Shown here one piece after another: positions 35,189 through 48,709 of a DNA stretch of 64,000 nucleotides; position 1 is the first letter of the stretch, and the number at the start of each line of letters is the position of its first letter. The notes under the pieces are model-generated. The model made no database searches. It was not told the DNA's origin and saw only the letters and a list, made by a program, of their open reading frames with translations. The position numbers and the translations under genes are program-made. The stretch spans positions 34,306,171 to 34,370,170 of the forward strand of contig CM060194.1 of the NCBI GenBank assembly GCA_030549335.1. The letters run 5' to 3'. This stretch comes from Pontederia crassipes (Eukaryota > Streptophyta > Magnoliopsida > Commelinales > Pontederiaceae).

Positions 35189-35695
35189 GTAGCCTTGTTT
35201 ATGTATATGAACAAGATGGTTTCCTCATAAAGAAGAATACATGTTTAAGTGTCATTCGGGCTTCATATTTTTCTGTGGAACCTTTTATTTAGAGGGTTTT
35301 GGGGATCCGTTAACATTCAGAAATGTTCATTCTTTGTTATAATTACGCCCTTTTATTGATAAATCCTGCTGTTCTGAGTAATTCTTATGTTTCTTTTCTT
35401 CCTCTCAAAAAATGTTTCTTTTCTAAACAATTCTCTTTGTGCTCGGTTTCTTTGTTTTGTCATGTGATAATTGGTTGCTCTGATTTGTTTGCAAACCTTT
35501 TGTTTTATCAGAATTTCAGGAGCAGGGTTGCCGCTTGAGCCCTATGAATGGTATCTGGATCTCCGCCGATTTGGGACGGTCAAACACAGCGGATTTGGAT
35601 TGGGCTTCGAGAGGATGATTCTTTTTGCCACTGGCATTGAAAACATTAGAGATGTAATCCCCTTCCCCCGTTATCCAGGAAGGGCTGATCTCTGA
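32592..35695 (+). CDS. NS1: Asparaginyl-tRNA synthetase, cytosolic (class IIb)
   Basis: Charges tRNA-Asn with asparagine using ATP. Six exons: 32592-33086, 33575-34165, 34269-34519, 34608-34737, 34946-35004, 35512-35695, all with GT-AG introns, join in frame to 569 aa; Arabidopsis cytosolic AsnRS (SYNC1) is 572. An OB-fold anticodon-binding region is at about 48-150 ([14 protein letters not shown]). Motif 1 region is at about 170-210 ([15 protein letters not shown]). A Lys/Glu-rich helical insert at about 216-297 corresponds to the WHEP-like insertion in plant cytosolic AsnRS. Motif 2 is at about 329-355 ([16 protein letters not shown]) and motif 3 at about 536-550 ([15 protein letters not shown]). 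The end [10 protein letters not shown] is typical. No transit peptide is visible, which fits a cytosolic enzyme. Exon 1 is strongly GC-rich and later exons are not. The symbol follows the Arabidopsis name. Confidence 0.96.
35140..35189. repeat. TA and GATA microsatellite in AsnRS intron 5
   Basis: ATATATA sequence followed by about five GATA/TAGA units, inside the last intron. Confidence 0.85.
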
Positions 35696-36409
35696 TTCTC
35701 CTGCCAGTCAAATGGGTGCTGTAGTTCCGTACTAAATCCTACTCATAGTTTGGTCATGATAACGAATCCCAATTATAGATTTATGGTTCTTTTTGTAATT
35801 CGGTCACAAGAGGTGACAGAATGATAACTGCTTGTTTCTTGATTTAATGAATTGTTCTACCAGACTACCATATGATTTTATACCGAATCCCTATTTAGCT
35901 TTTAGCTGTTTAATCTGATTCCTTGGCGACTTGTATTTTTTCGGACTAATGCCTAATTCACGAAATTCCATCAATCATACATTGGGATTGGACCATTGGC
36001 ATTTATTCTGGAGGTTGTGGGCTATTTTAAATTACTTTTAAAATGATTTTTTGACCTTGTGTGATTATAACACGGGATGTAAAATATGCGCAGGTTTTGT
36101 AAGGATCTCTTGTAAAAAATATATAAAAGTATTTTCAAAACAATGAAAATCATATTTCAAAAAATAGATTACAATTAAAAATAAATCAATGAAAGAAAAA
36201 TTAGCACTATTTGGATACACATCCAAGTACTTTAAATTTAAATTAAAACATTTTATATAACTATGCTATCATACTTGTAGATAATTTTAAATGTCAAAAT
36301 AATAAATACTATAGCACTAGAAAATGTTATAATAACAACTTAATAATTAATATAAATTTTTCTAAAACTCAAAATGTAATTTAATGTAATGAGGAAATTA
36401 AGCAATATA
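35696..36409. other. AsnRS 3' flank and AT-rich DNA
   Basis: The first 200 bases probably contain the 3' UTR (AATGAATTG and similar weak signals around 35840-35860). The remainder is AT-rich with no gene recognised. Confidence 0.4.
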
Positions 36410-39400
36410 CCCTTTAAAAAGTTTATCGTACCATGGTCTTCGAAAATATGAGACTCTCATTGGAAGACCTCATAGTGATCGTCGGCAAGAGGTTCCCTCC
36501 TCTTGGCATTACACACGTTAGAAATGGTAACTCTCAAGTCGGACAGATGATGCAAAAGAGAGGGAAGAAAATTCGAACATCGAAAAGGTGTGAACGATAG
36601 GAAGGATATTCGATGTTAAGAAATGGGGCCATATTCAATGTGTACGCATGGATCCAATAACTTGTTTGGAGTGCAATGGGCAGGGACACACCCAAGCTCG
36701 ATGTCCGACGAGAAGAGGCAATATCGTAACCTAACATTTTATGCGGGATGAGTTTGGTCCCAAGCGGACCTTGGTGATCTCAACTCCATGATCCATGGCC
36801 ATGAAGAGTTGTGTTGTGGGCATCCTCTAAGGTCTGACACAACCATGGTGCACTCAGTGGTGATGCAACACAATTGTGGCCAACCATACATGTACAAATA
36901 GCTAAACTATTAGATTCAAAATTCTTATTGTCCGACCACCAAATGGTCCCGCAAGAACCTTTATTGCTAAGGAATGGGGCTACAAAACATTGGAGATGGT
37001 GGTCGTGGATAGAACAAGGGAGAAGAATTGATCAAAGGAGATCAACGTTAATCAATCTGCAAGGAGTACCTCTCCATCTATGGTACTAGGAGTCCATTGT
37101 TGCATTGGTTTCTTCTTTCGCAATGTTAACAGAGTTGTCCTTTCTCCAATATGAGTCTGACAAAATATCTGTTATTCATGCAACAATGGTTATTAAATTA
37201 AATATGGAAGTCCTAGTATGGTGAATTTTGTCTCAAATTGTTTCAAATTTCAAGTTACAATTTGACTAGTCCATGAACTTGGTCATTCTCATACTTCTTT
37301 GACATTGATGGACTCCCAACTATGGCAAGAAAATATCTTGGAGCAACGTAAAGGCTGAGGGGGAGATTACGATTCCTACAATAATGGAAATAGATCCTAA
37401 ATATGTGGAAAATATTAAAAGGATGACATGTCCCAAAAATAGATGGAAATGAGAGATTTCATAAAAGAAATATATGGAAAGGAATCCATAGAGTTTGGTA
37501 GTACAATGCCACTTGGAATAAGCTAGATAGAGCTGACCCAAACAACAAATGGGAGGGGGATCTCTGACGTCACCAATCCCAAATCTCATTACCATAAATA
37601 GCTTGAATGGAACTCAGCTAGGAGATCACATTGATCCTTTTTGGGTGAAGTTTCACGAGAGAGGCTGGACCACACACCACAAGCCAACAGAGAAGGCAAG
37701 ATATTGAACTTTAATCGTGATGCATTTGAACCTTAGGCATATGGGTAGGAGAGAACAATCCAATCATAGAAGTGAGTGGTTGTGCAAGTGACATTGACGA
37801 GGTGGCGACAACAATGGGTGCCTAGAGAAGAGGACATCACCTAGTAATCAACGATATTCTATTTCTGCCTCTTCTTTTGAGGATAGTCCAATTGTCATGG
37901 CATCTAGTCCTATTTCCATATGAAAATTTTAGCATAGAATGTTAAGGGGCTTAGTGATGCTTCCATGTGATCAATCTTAGAAAAATGCCTAAGACAATGG
38001 CGTAGAAATATGGTGCTATTGCAAGAAACAAAAGTTGAGTCAATTGATCAATAAATGTTGAGGCAGATTGGTGGTTTCACAATGTTTGACCACTCAACAC
38101 TTCACGTTGTTGGCAAATCAAGGGACTGCCTTCTTTACTGGAATGCTAGCACCCTTGAACGAATAGCTGTCCACTCTGACCAGTTCTCCATTTCTACTAC
38201 ATTTTCTTATCATGGTCACCACCATATAATGACCGTAGGTGAATGCAAAATGACTCGAAATATGGAATGAACTTTGAGAAGTGTGATATGTCTCTCAAAA
38301 CATCTACTGGCTTTTGAGAGGTGACTTAAATGTCACATTGGAAGCTTTGGATAGACCAATCACTCCTCACGAGAGAGGCGAAGGCCTATATGAACTTTAT
38401 TGATGAACATGGCATAATGGACTTTCCACCAACAAATTCTAGGTTTATATGACAGACTTCTGCATCTCTTGGCATGAAATCAAAATTGGATAGGTTCCTG
38501 GGGTCCATAGAACTAGCTGAGACATTTCAATTATCTACTGTGACTACATTAGAGAGACCTTTCTCTGACCACATGCCATCAAATGAAAGATTTCATTCTA
38601 GATCATATTTTAAATTCGGAAAGGCTTGGCACCAAGAATTTGGCTTCCCAAATATTGTAACAGAACAATGGCATGGTTACCAAATGTCCTCATCGGCTAC
38701 AAAAACACCTGTTGTTAAACTGAATCACCTTCGAGGCTTTCTCCATATTATAACCTAAGGATTAAAGTAGATCATGAACTCAAACACAACTTCTAGAATG
38801 AAAGTATCATTAAGATGTTGTGGTGAAAGAGGAACTTAAAAGAGAGATAGAGTGGAAGAAAAAGTTGAGACAACTTTGGATGAAGCGGTTGATTATTTTT
38901 CGAACTTTACTCGATGTCCCTTGGATGAATGGCGGTGGACAGACACCTTAGCCCCTAGATTAGCTCAAACACAAGTTGAGAGGTTGACATGTAACTTTTG
39001 TGAGAACGATGTTCTTATTTCACTAAAGGGTACGAATAGTACTGAAGGAGCCTTGGGTCTAGAACTATTCAGCAATTTGCAATGGGCAACATGATTTTGA
39101 TCACATAGATATATTTTTCTTATTCCTCGTACCAAAGAAGTCGAGCAGAGAGAGTTGAAGACTTTACCTATATATTTCCTTATCTAACACAATTTATTTT
39201 ATTGTGGCTCATCTCTTGGCTAACAAGTTGTGGTTGGGCCTAGACATTTTGGTGCACCCAATGCAATCAACTTTCATTAAGGGGCTCTCAATCTCTGATA
39301 ACTTCATTATGACTTCGAAACTAATTTCTACATAGTGCCACACTAGAAAATTTTTTTTTTTTGGAAAGTGGACTTCTCTAAGACATATGACATCTTGGAC

Positions 39401-39725
39401 TGGACCTTATTGTGGAACTCCTTATACAAGAGAGAAATGGATATCATGGATGAAAGGTGCATGTGCATAATTTCTTTCTTAACTCTCATAAATGATTCCC
39501 TATATGGTGGTTGGATTTAACCTCAATGTGGAGTTCGCCAAGGCTGTCCCCTTGCCCTAATGTTATTCGTACTTGCAGTTGATCCACTAGCCCATTGCAT
39601 TTTTTCCTTGTGTACTGCAAGTCTCATATCCGAGTTCACAAACAATGTAAGCTAGAGCTCAATCATTCCACTTCTACAATATGTTGATACTACATTCTTC
39701 ATCAAAGGCTTTAGGGAGACAACAA
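36410..39725 (+). pseudogene. Decayed L1-type LINE (ORF1 zinc knuckle, endonuclease, RT)
   Basis: Domains follow the normal order on the plus strand. Near 36655-36715 the reading CLECNGQGHTQARCPTRR is an ORF1 zinc knuckle. The endonuclease starts at 37920 with MKILA-stop-NVKGLSD (the usual Trp of AWNVRG is now TAG). It continues MVLLQETK, LLRGDLNV (about 38320) and SKLDRFLGS to FSDHMPSN (about 38475-38580). RT pieces are STFIKGLSISDNF (about 39270), GVRQGCPLALMLFVLAVD (about 39530) and LLQYVDTTFF (about 39670), where the catalytic YADD is altered to YVDT. Many stops and frameshifts; the end after RT is missing. An intact element would encode target-primed reverse transcription. Confidence 0.85.
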
Positions 39726-39979
39726 GATGACTTTTATTCTCGTGAAGATTTTTTATGCATAAAAAGTTGTAGCAAAATAAATCCGCTAGCAAATGTACTA
39801 GTCGCTCAAGTAATATAGAAAATAGGAGCAAAGAGTGTTGAACCCACGAGGAACTATTTAAATCAATTATGTTCTAAAAATATACTAGGAGAAGAAAAGG
39901 ATTTTGTGTCTTAAAATAGAAATATAAAAATTGCATAAAATAAACAAATTAACAATTAAGAATAAAATGATGAAGAGCC
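39726..39979. other. Unclassified repeat-like DNA before the copia insertion
   Basis: Contains AGTCGCTCAAGTAATATAG and GTTGAACCCACGAGGAAC, wording I associate with common plant LTR-type repeats. It probably continues beyond the copia element at 44743, because the insertion duplication joins the two sides. No boundary or lineage can be assigned. Confidence 0.35.
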
Positions 39980-39984
39980 CTAAG
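39980..39984. repeat. Target site duplication CTAAG (left)
   Basis: Matches 44738-44742 exactly. Confidence 0.9.
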
Positions 39985-41211
39985 TGTAGGATTTCAAATA
40001 CACCAAGAAGGGGGGAAGGATGAATTGGTGTTTAACACCGAAATTATGGATTTCACAAAACTATCATGGAAGCTTAAAATTGATTCTTTAAATCTTTTAA
40101 ATCAAGATCATATAAAAAACATAATAGGGGAAGGAGAGACAAAACACAAACAAGAACACATGTGGTTGTTGTTGAGGTTCAGCCATACCTTGGCCTATGT
40201 CTCCGTTCAGATTTCTTCACCTTGCGGCTGTCAAAGATTCCATTAGAATTCTTTCTTTGTTCCAAATGGGGCAAGGAAGAAAAGCTTTTTTACATCAATC
40301 GCATTTTCTCCGCTTCAAGAGGCAAGGCAATCTCTTCTCCTATAAAGCTTATCTTTTCTCTCGCTCAAGAGATAAGATATGAGACCTCTTTTACACAGGA
40401 GCTCTCTCAATTTTTTATGAACAAGTGTTCCTCTCTTTTATAATAACAAGCTCACAAGGATAGAAGAGAGAAATACGAGAAAACTAAAATGATATCTTCA
40501 AGAAAAGAATCTCCTTTTTGATAACTTGAAGTTTTTCTTCAATGCTTGGATGAGTGCTTTTGCTTCTGGGGCACACATTTTATAGGCTTATATGTGCGAA
40601 AATTTCGTCCAAAATTTTTTTCACATTTTTCTCCTTGAAAAATAGTCGTTACTGTTCATGTTAGTCGGGGACCGATCAACCACATTAATGAGACTAGTCT
40701 ATATGACCATTGTGCTTATTTTCGTCCGTTCGACCGGTCGGTCGACCGGTCTATCGACCGGTATAGTCTCAACATTTTGATTTTCGTCCGTTGAGTTGAT
40801 CAGTCGGCTGGTGCATCGTCCGGTGTATCGACCGGTGTAGTCTTGACATGGATCTGGGCAGCTCGTGTATTGACCAGTCGACTAGTATCTCTGATCGGTC
40901 GACCAGATTGTCTCGATCGATCTTCATAGCTTCGATAGGTTGATCACCCTGCACTATTTTGATTATAATTTTTTGCACAGTTATCCAAATGAGATAATCT
41001 TGGATTCTGTGGATAGCTAACAATGTTATCTACAACTTTGATATTCAATATTTATCCAAAATCTGATAAGACCATAGTGAATGATTTAATCAAAGTTTAT
41101 TGCATAAAGTTATCCATTTTTATTTAAACTTTTTCAGCATTTAACTTTTAATCTTTCGAGATTTGTATCATCAAAATATAATTTTATATGAATTAAAATT
41201 TTGCTCCAACA
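39985..41211 (-). repeat. 3' LTR of the Sirevirus-like element
   Basis: Runs from TGTAGGATTTC to TTGCTCCAACA and is bordered by a polypurine tract on its interior side. It contains a cluster of GGTCGACC palindromes at about 40725-40930. Confidence 0.88.
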
Positions 41212-41229
41212 ATCTCCCCCTTTTTTATG
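41212..41229 (-). promoter_or_regulatory. Polypurine tract of the Sirevirus-like element
   Basis: On the minus strand an AAAAAAGGGGGAGAT tract directly abuts the 3' LTR. Similar AGGGGGAGT-type motifs lie near 41452-41459 and 41551-41558, matching the multiplied polypurine motifs known in Sireviruses. Confidence 0.8.
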
Positions 41230-41742
41230 AACACAAATCGAGAAATATGAAAAATATATAAGTTGCGAAAAAGTTGTAAAATCAATTTTACTCCTCCTAA
41301 AACTTAGCTTTCCGTACAATGAAATATATCCACATAAATACTAATTGTAAGGTACTCTTCATATAAAATTATATTCATATTATATTTTCTCCTCCTTTTG
41401 TTTCATCAAAAAATAATTTGCACTTAAAACATATAAGAAACAATATGTAACTCCCCCTTAATCATGTCATCTTAAAATAAATTTGTTCTCCCTTTTTTTT
41501 CATGTAACAAACATGTACAGTGCTGCATAATAAAGAGTTAAAAAGTATGAAAAAAACTCCCCCTATCACTATGACCAATCTTTTTCTATTTTATATATTC
41601 CTTTTTTCTTCCAAAGAAATACTAATTTTTGAAATTTTGAGAGATAAAAAAATAAATGACACTTTTACCATAACCTTCATGTCTTCATATTTTCAATTCC
41701 ACTTATCATTTGCTTTACATATGAGGCACACCTGAAAAATAA

Positions 41743-42968
41743 TTATCTAACTTTTGGTACCAAAATTTCTTTGGATCCTATTTTGTTAGTCAAGGATCCT
41801 ATGGTGAAATTATTTTCTAATTTTGCATTGATATGCGTAATGATCATAAAATCCACATGTAAAATATTTAAAATATGATTTTCTATCATAGGAATGATTC
41901 GATTTCCAATAAAAATTTTTATGTCCAAAATGATTACTAAGATTATTTTTCATTATATGAGAAATAGTCTTATCGTTACTTTGTGTATTTTTCAAAAAGT
42001 TATTTTCCTTTTTGACTTTTTCTAAAGAACATGTTAGTTTTACAATTTCACATGCATGTATAATTTTCAAAATATCAATTTCATTTTTTAAGTTTTCATT
42101 TTCCACACAATATGTATCTTTCTCTTCTTTTAATTTTTCAAGCTCATGTAATAATTTTTCATTTTTCTCTTTAAATAAGAAATACCTTTTTATAAGAGAG
42201 GAAAGTTTTTTATTCACATCTAAAGAAATATTTTCTTCGAAGGAGCTAAATGAGTCATAATTGAAATTTGAAGGGCTAGAATTTACCTCATCGTTGTGTG
42301 CCATTAAGCATAGATAATCTTCATCACTAGAAGAGTTTGATGATTCACTTGTTTCACTTGACTGTTCATATTTTTTTCCCTTTCTGAAATGTCTCTTTTT
42401 TGTGTTGTTTGTATGATCTTCTGGTTGACTTTTTATTCTTCTCATTCTTTTTTACCAATTTGAGATACTTATCGAGTTTTCTTATGTAGCATGCAAGTTT
42501 CTTTTCGTCTACTTCCACTTCACTTGACTCTTCTTTCTTTTCGTATGCTTTCAATGCTAATATCTTTTTTTTGGGCTTTTCTTATTCAATTTCTTGGATT
42601 GCGATCTCATATATTAGTAGTGCATTAATAAGATCATGAAAGTCCAACTTGTTCAAATTTTTCTCTTCAATCACGATCCTTTTTGTATGCCATTTGGAAG
42701 AAAGAGACATGAGAAAGTTTTTTACTTTTTGATGATTAGTTCTTGGCTCGCCCAAGGAAGCTAAATCATTCACAATATCATTGAACCAAATAACCATATC
42801 ATTTATAGATTCATTTTCTAATATTTTGAAGGAGTCATATTGATAATTTAAAATATTTAATTTAGATTCTTTAACTTTATCTCTTCCTTTATAAGTAGTG
42901 ATGAGTTTATTCCAAATCTCAGTTGCACATTCACAATTAGAAATCCAATTAAATTTCATTGAATTCAA
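41743..42968 (-). pseudogene. Sirevirus-type gag remnant
   Basis: The upstream part (42968-42582) resembles the UBN2/copia gag capsid region: WISNCECATEIWNKLITTYKG, then NILNYQYDSFKILENESI. A charged middle part follows in other frames (42554-42366). From 42445 to 41810 come a Ser/acidic stretch with LCLMAH, a coiled coil of about 90 residues rich in Glu, Lys and Leu, and a knuckle-like FTCGFYDHYAYQC. One Cys of the usual CX2CX4HX4C is replaced by Phe or Tyr. A further piece ends GSKEILVPKVR, the segment that normally precedes pol. At least two frame changes make it non-functional. Confidence 0.8.
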
Positions 42969-43299
42969 AACACAATAAAAAATATTTTTAGTTTTCTAAT
43001 CCAGTTTGAAAAAAATTTCTATCTTTCATCATATTCTGAAGGTAATTTTTCATGTAAATAATAACATTTTTCAAACAATGTCTCATATGTTTAGATCAAT
43101 AGAACATATATATGCTTGAATCATAATCTTCCAATAAGCAAAATTTGATGCATTAAAAAGCGGAGGACGACTAATTGATTGTCCTTCGGAAAAACTAAAG
43201 TCACTCATTTGATGCTATGGCTCTAAAGGTGGTTAAATTTTAAAACAAGATGACTAAATCTTGAAATGAGATGATTAGAAATCAAAATAAAAGCAACAT

Positions 43300-43311
43300 G
43301 TTCTGATACCA
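43300..43311 (-). promoter_or_regulatory. Primer-binding site of the Sirevirus-like element
   Basis: The minus strand reads TGGTATCAGAAC, complementary to initiator tRNA-Met at ten of its twelve 3' bases (TGGTATCAGAGC expected). It is two bases from the LTR edge. Confidence 0.82.
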
Positions 43312-43313
43312 AT

Positions 43314-44737
43314 TGTTGGATTCCAAAAGGCACCAAGAGGGTGGAGGGCGGGGGGGGGGGGGGGGGGGGGGGGGGGAGTGTGAATTGATGTTTAAAAATA
43401 AAATTGTCGAATTCACAAAACACGTCATGAAAGCTTAAAATTGATTCTTTAAACCTTTTAAATCAATGCAATTCATATCATATAAAAAACATAATAGGGG
43501 AAAGAGAGAGAATACAAACAAATACGATGATTGTTGACGAGGTTCGGCTACACCTTGACCTACGTCCCTGCTCCAACTTCTCGACCTCAACCGTCGGAGA
43601 TTCCACTAAAATCTCTTCCTTTGTTCCAAATGGGGCAAGGAAGAAAAATCCTTTACTTGTATCTATGACAATAGAATTAAAAGGATTAAATAAAAAGTCT
43701 TCCAAAATTTTACCTATTAATAGAGCTGGGGTTATAGTTAAAGCAGTCAGTAAAAACCCAAATAACTAGTTATAGTAAGCATGAAAGAGCTAAATTAAAT
43801 ATGTTATTTTGCTACATATATTGATAAAACATCAACCATCTTTTTTTCGCTTCGAAAGGTAAGGCAGCCTCTCATTCTAGGAAGTTAATCTTTTTTCTCA
43901 TTCAAGAGGTAAGATATGGAACCTCTTTCATGCAGGAGCTCTCTCAATTTTTCTGAACCAATTGCTTCTCTTTTTTACAATAATAGGCCCACAAAAAGAG
44001 AAGAGAGAAAGAAAGAGAAAAACTAAAAATGATAACTTTAAGGAAAATGTCTTCTTTGATAATTTGAAGTTTCTCTTCAATGCTTGGATGAGTGCTTTGC
44101 TTCTAGCTTTGACACTCTTTTATAGCCTTCAACATGTGAAAAATTCATCCATAATTTGTTTCATAATTTTCTCATTCAAAAGTAATCGTTACTGTTGATT
44201 TGACTCGGAGGCCGATCGACCACACATCTGGACCAGTCAACCAGTCTATATGATCGTTGTGCAATTTCTTCAACTTCTGCGCTTGGTCTGTCGACCAGAC
44301 TATCGACCGGTTAGTCGATCGGTATAGTCTCATAATTTTGTATTTTGCTCGTTGAACTGATCGGTCGGCCGGTGTATCAACCGATGTAGTCTCGATGTGG
44401 ATATCAGCTCCTCTAATGTTCGGTCGACCGGTATAGTCTCGATCGACTTTCATTGTGTCGACGGTTGATCGACCTACACTATTTTGAACATAACTTTTTG
44501 CACGGTTATCCAAATAAGATAATCTTGAATTCTATAGATAGATAACATGATTATCTACAACTTTTATATTTATGATTTATCCAGAATCTAATAAGATCAT
44601 AGTCAGTTATTTAATCAAAGTTTAGTGCATAAAGTTATCCATTTTTATTTAAACTTTTTCACCATTTAACTTTTAATCTTTCGAGGTTTGTATCATCAAA
44701 TTATAATTTTATATGGCATTAAAACTTTGCTCCAAGA
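43314..44737 (-). repeat. 5' LTR of the Sirevirus-like element
   Basis: Homologue of 39985-41211, beginning TGTTGGATTCC and ending TTGCTCCAAGA (terminal CA altered to GA). It is about 200 bp longer, with a 27-base G run (43350-43376) and extra sequence near 43650-43830. A cluster of GGTCGACC-type palindromes lies at about 44205-44475. Confidence 0.85.
43350..43376. repeat. Poly-G homopolymer (27 G)
   Basis: Pure G run inside the copia LTR; the other LTR has only GGGGGG at the matching place. Its length may be unreliable. Confidence 0.9.
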
Positions 44738-44742
44738 CTAAG
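44738..44742. repeat. Target site duplication CTAAG (right)
   Basis: Matches 39980-39984 exactly. Confidence 0.9.
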
Positions 44743-46033
<1,291 letters not shown>

Positions 46034-46701
46034 TCAAATTTTTGTAATGATCGTTATCATTCGACCACCGGCAAGACACCAATTAGAACTTTGTACGGGT
46101 GAATCTGTCCCTCACCTACTCATTGGGTGAAGTAGAAGAAGAAAGGATCATGAGCATAGAAAAGTGAAAGAAATAGTGGAGTACTCAAATAATGTTGTGA
46201 GGATTTAGAATATGTTACTGATTGTACACGATAGATAGAAGAGTTATACAGATAGGAGCAGACAAGATTAGGATCTTCAGACCGGTGAATAAGTTTTGCT
46301 GAAAAGTATTTCCTACGAAAAGGGGTCATGAGATTCGACAAGCGAGGAAAGCTCAGTCCTCGCTATGTAGGCCCTTCGAGATACTCGAGCTGGTAGGCGA
46401 GGCAGCATGCAGACTGACTCTACCCCCATCTTATAGGAGAGTGCATAATGTATTCCATGTATCCATGCTCAAGAAGTACAAATACGATGTTGCAAATGTT
46501 CTGAGGATAGAGGAGCCAGATTTAGCTGCAGACTTGACCTTCGCTGAGTATCCAACACATATAGTGGAGCGTAAGGTGCAATGTCAGAAGAACAAGGATG
46601 TACCCATGATCAGAGTAGCCTGGCGTTACCATCATGGAGATGATGCAACATGGGAACTCGAGTCAAAAAATGCGCCAAGAATTCCCTCATCTTTTCGATA
46701 A
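46034..46701 (+). pseudogene. Gypsy integrase C-terminus and chromodomain-like tail
   Basis: At 46050-46130 the frame reads NDRYHSTTGKTPI, then CPSPTHWVK, the conserved end of the integrase core. A scrambled segment follows. From about 46330 it reads GKLSPRYVGPFEILELVG, and from 46441 VHNVFHVSMLKKYKYDV. The last part (IVERKVQCQ..KDVPMIRVAW, then DDATWELE) is a divergent chromodomain that in intact elements would direct integration. The stop is followed at once by the polypurine tract. Confidence 0.85.
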
Positions 46702-46742
46702 GCTCTCTACCTAGTGCAAAATTCGAGGATAAATTTTCTTTT

Positions 46743-46755
46743 AAGGGGGTAAGAA
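46743..46755 (+). promoter_or_regulatory. Polypurine tract of the gypsy element
   Basis: AAGGGGGTAAGAA directly before the LTR start TGTAAT. It primes plus-strand DNA synthesis in intact elements. Confidence 0.85.
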
Positions 46756-48709
46756 TGTAATAACTGACAAAAAAATGAAAAGAAAGCAAAATAAAACGTG
46801 ACAGCCACAAGATAAAAATAAACCAAATCCCAATTAGAGTCAAATTAGAGATAAAAACCTTATCCCATTAATTAAATCTGACCTAGGTTAGAAGAGGGAA
46901 TTTATTAGATAAAAATCAAACCAAAGCAATTAAAACCTCCCTCTCTCTCAACCCTCACGACCTCTCTCCTGTTCGTCCCTTTCATACATGAGCAGAGGCA
47001 AAGGATTCGTCCACTGTTTCCAGATGCAAAGGCAAGTCGAGTCGTACTCTTCTTGCTGTAGTACCTGGTTCTTAGTTCCTTTCCTCACGTCACCTTCATC
47101 GGTAGTGCAGACGAGCAGCCATCCGGAGAGAGAGCAGAGAGAGTACAGATGGAAAAATAAGGATTCGGCCGACAGCTTTTCCGATGAACCAAACTGGGTG
47201 AACTGAAATCACCTTACATGACCTCTGAATTGTTCTAACCCATGTCCTAATCGTTTATGAAACGAAAAAAATAAGAAGAAGGCTCCAAGTTATCATTTTG
47301 ATTTGTTTGATTCTTGATTTCTCTAATTGTTTGAATTAATATTTGATTCGTTCTGTTCTGTTGTTGTTTGATTGATTGCTAGGATTTAGGAACTATTTTA
47401 GGTTGAGATTGTACTAGGGATTTTAAGAAATTCGCAAGTTCTATAACTTTCAGGACGCCGACCGGTCGACCGGTCTGTATGTATTGCCAGCAACCAGTCG
47501 ACCGCTATAATGACCCACAATTGATTTCTTTTTATATCAATCGGTCGATCGATCCCTGCCCACCGGTCGACCGTTCAACTGAATGGATCGACCGATCTGA
47601 TTTATCTACCGGTCGACCGATCTGAATAGACCGGACGATCGACCCGCAGCCAGCCGGTCGACCATTCCCCAAAACCGGTTGATCGATTCCCAGTAAACCT
47701 TTTTATTAGATTTATTAATTAATCCACTTCCAATTCCCAATATTGCCTGTGTACAACTGATCCTATTTTCTGTCCCCACATAGATCGATACCTGATTTTT
47801 AAGATCTATGCTTTTAATGATTTATTTCTTATTGATCTTATCGTCTCCATTGAATAAAGAACAAAGAGTCACAAGTTATTAAAAGTGATTAATAAGTTTA
47901 GATGGAAAAATAACAATGAGTTGCCAGTCCAAGTCAAGTGCATCAAGATAAAGGTAGCTCCATTGATCATGGTTTAATCACCTGACCTACACAAAACCGT
48001 ATCGTTTGCTCGGCATACCCTAAGAATTAAAGGCACTTAAAGTCATCCTGATTCTAATAATAAACCAAGATCAAGAAGCATGATTAAATCAAGTTAGGTT
48101 ATTGTCATGATTTCCAAGTATGCCATGATTCCAAGATTACCACGCATCATTTGATTCTCATGATTCATGATATCTTCTTATTCTCATTCTTATTCTTATT
48201 ATGATCTACGATGCTGCCATGTTATTCTTTTCATGTTCAAGTTAAGCATGATTATTTATTTCTGATTATTCTATTTATGTTATGCATTGTATATCATTTA
48301 GTTTCCCACTATGCTGCAAAGCTTACGGGAGGACCTCTTTCCCTGTGTCTGATTTTCACAGGATCAAATCAGTGACGAGGTGGAGTAGATGTATGGTGAC
48401 GAAACTCTGGCGGCAAGACATCACATGAATCACAATGCTTATTAGATTGTTTATTAGTTTTTCTTTACCTTTCACATTATAGATTCATGATGTAAAACTT
48501 CATTTTATTTCTTGGAAATGATATAGTCACTTTTAGACTTCCGCAATTAAAGTTATCATTTTTCTTTATTTCTTTATTTTCTTTCTTTCCCTGACGTGTC
48601 TCGGTTCTTGACTGAGATATGATCAACATTATGACCAAAGTCATAGCATGTTGTAGCGTCTTCAGGTTGATCTTCGTCACGTGACGGTGCTCGATTTGGA
48701 GGCATTACA
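46756..48709 (+). repeat. 3' LTR of the truncated gypsy element
   Basis: Ends TGTAAT...ATTACA. About 700 bases in (47456-47700) is a dense cluster of GGTCGACC and related palindromes. No second copy of this LTR occurs in the window. Confidence 0.82.

Larger units (their letters stand above)
39985..44737 (-). mobile_element. Sirevirus-like Ty1/copia element with gag but no pol
   Basis: LTRs at 39985-41211 and 43314-44737 lie inside a perfect CTAAG duplication. On the minus strand the order is LTR, PBS two bases inside (43300-43311), gag remnants, several polypurine stretches, LTR. The gag has a long coiled coil and a CCHC-like knuckle, and the region before the 3' LTR contains repeated polypurine motifs. 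Both features are typical of the Sirevirus lineage. Only about 600 bp separate gag from the 3' LTR, so protease, integrase, RT and RNase H are absent. It is a deletion derivative or a non-autonomous family member. Confidence 0.88.
46034..48709 (+). mobile_element. Truncated chromodomain Ty3/gypsy element (3' end of pol plus LTR)
   Basis: Begins inside integrase and keeps the integrase C-terminus, a chromodomain-like tail, a polypurine tract and one LTR. The LTR (46756-48709, 1954 bp) runs from TGTAAT to ATTACA. Everything upstream of the integrase, including the 5' LTR, is missing, so the copy is 5' truncated or was cut by recombination. The wording (GPFEILELVGEAACRLTLPP, then VHNVFHVSML) is that of chromoviruses of the Tekay/Del type. 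Confidence 0.85.
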
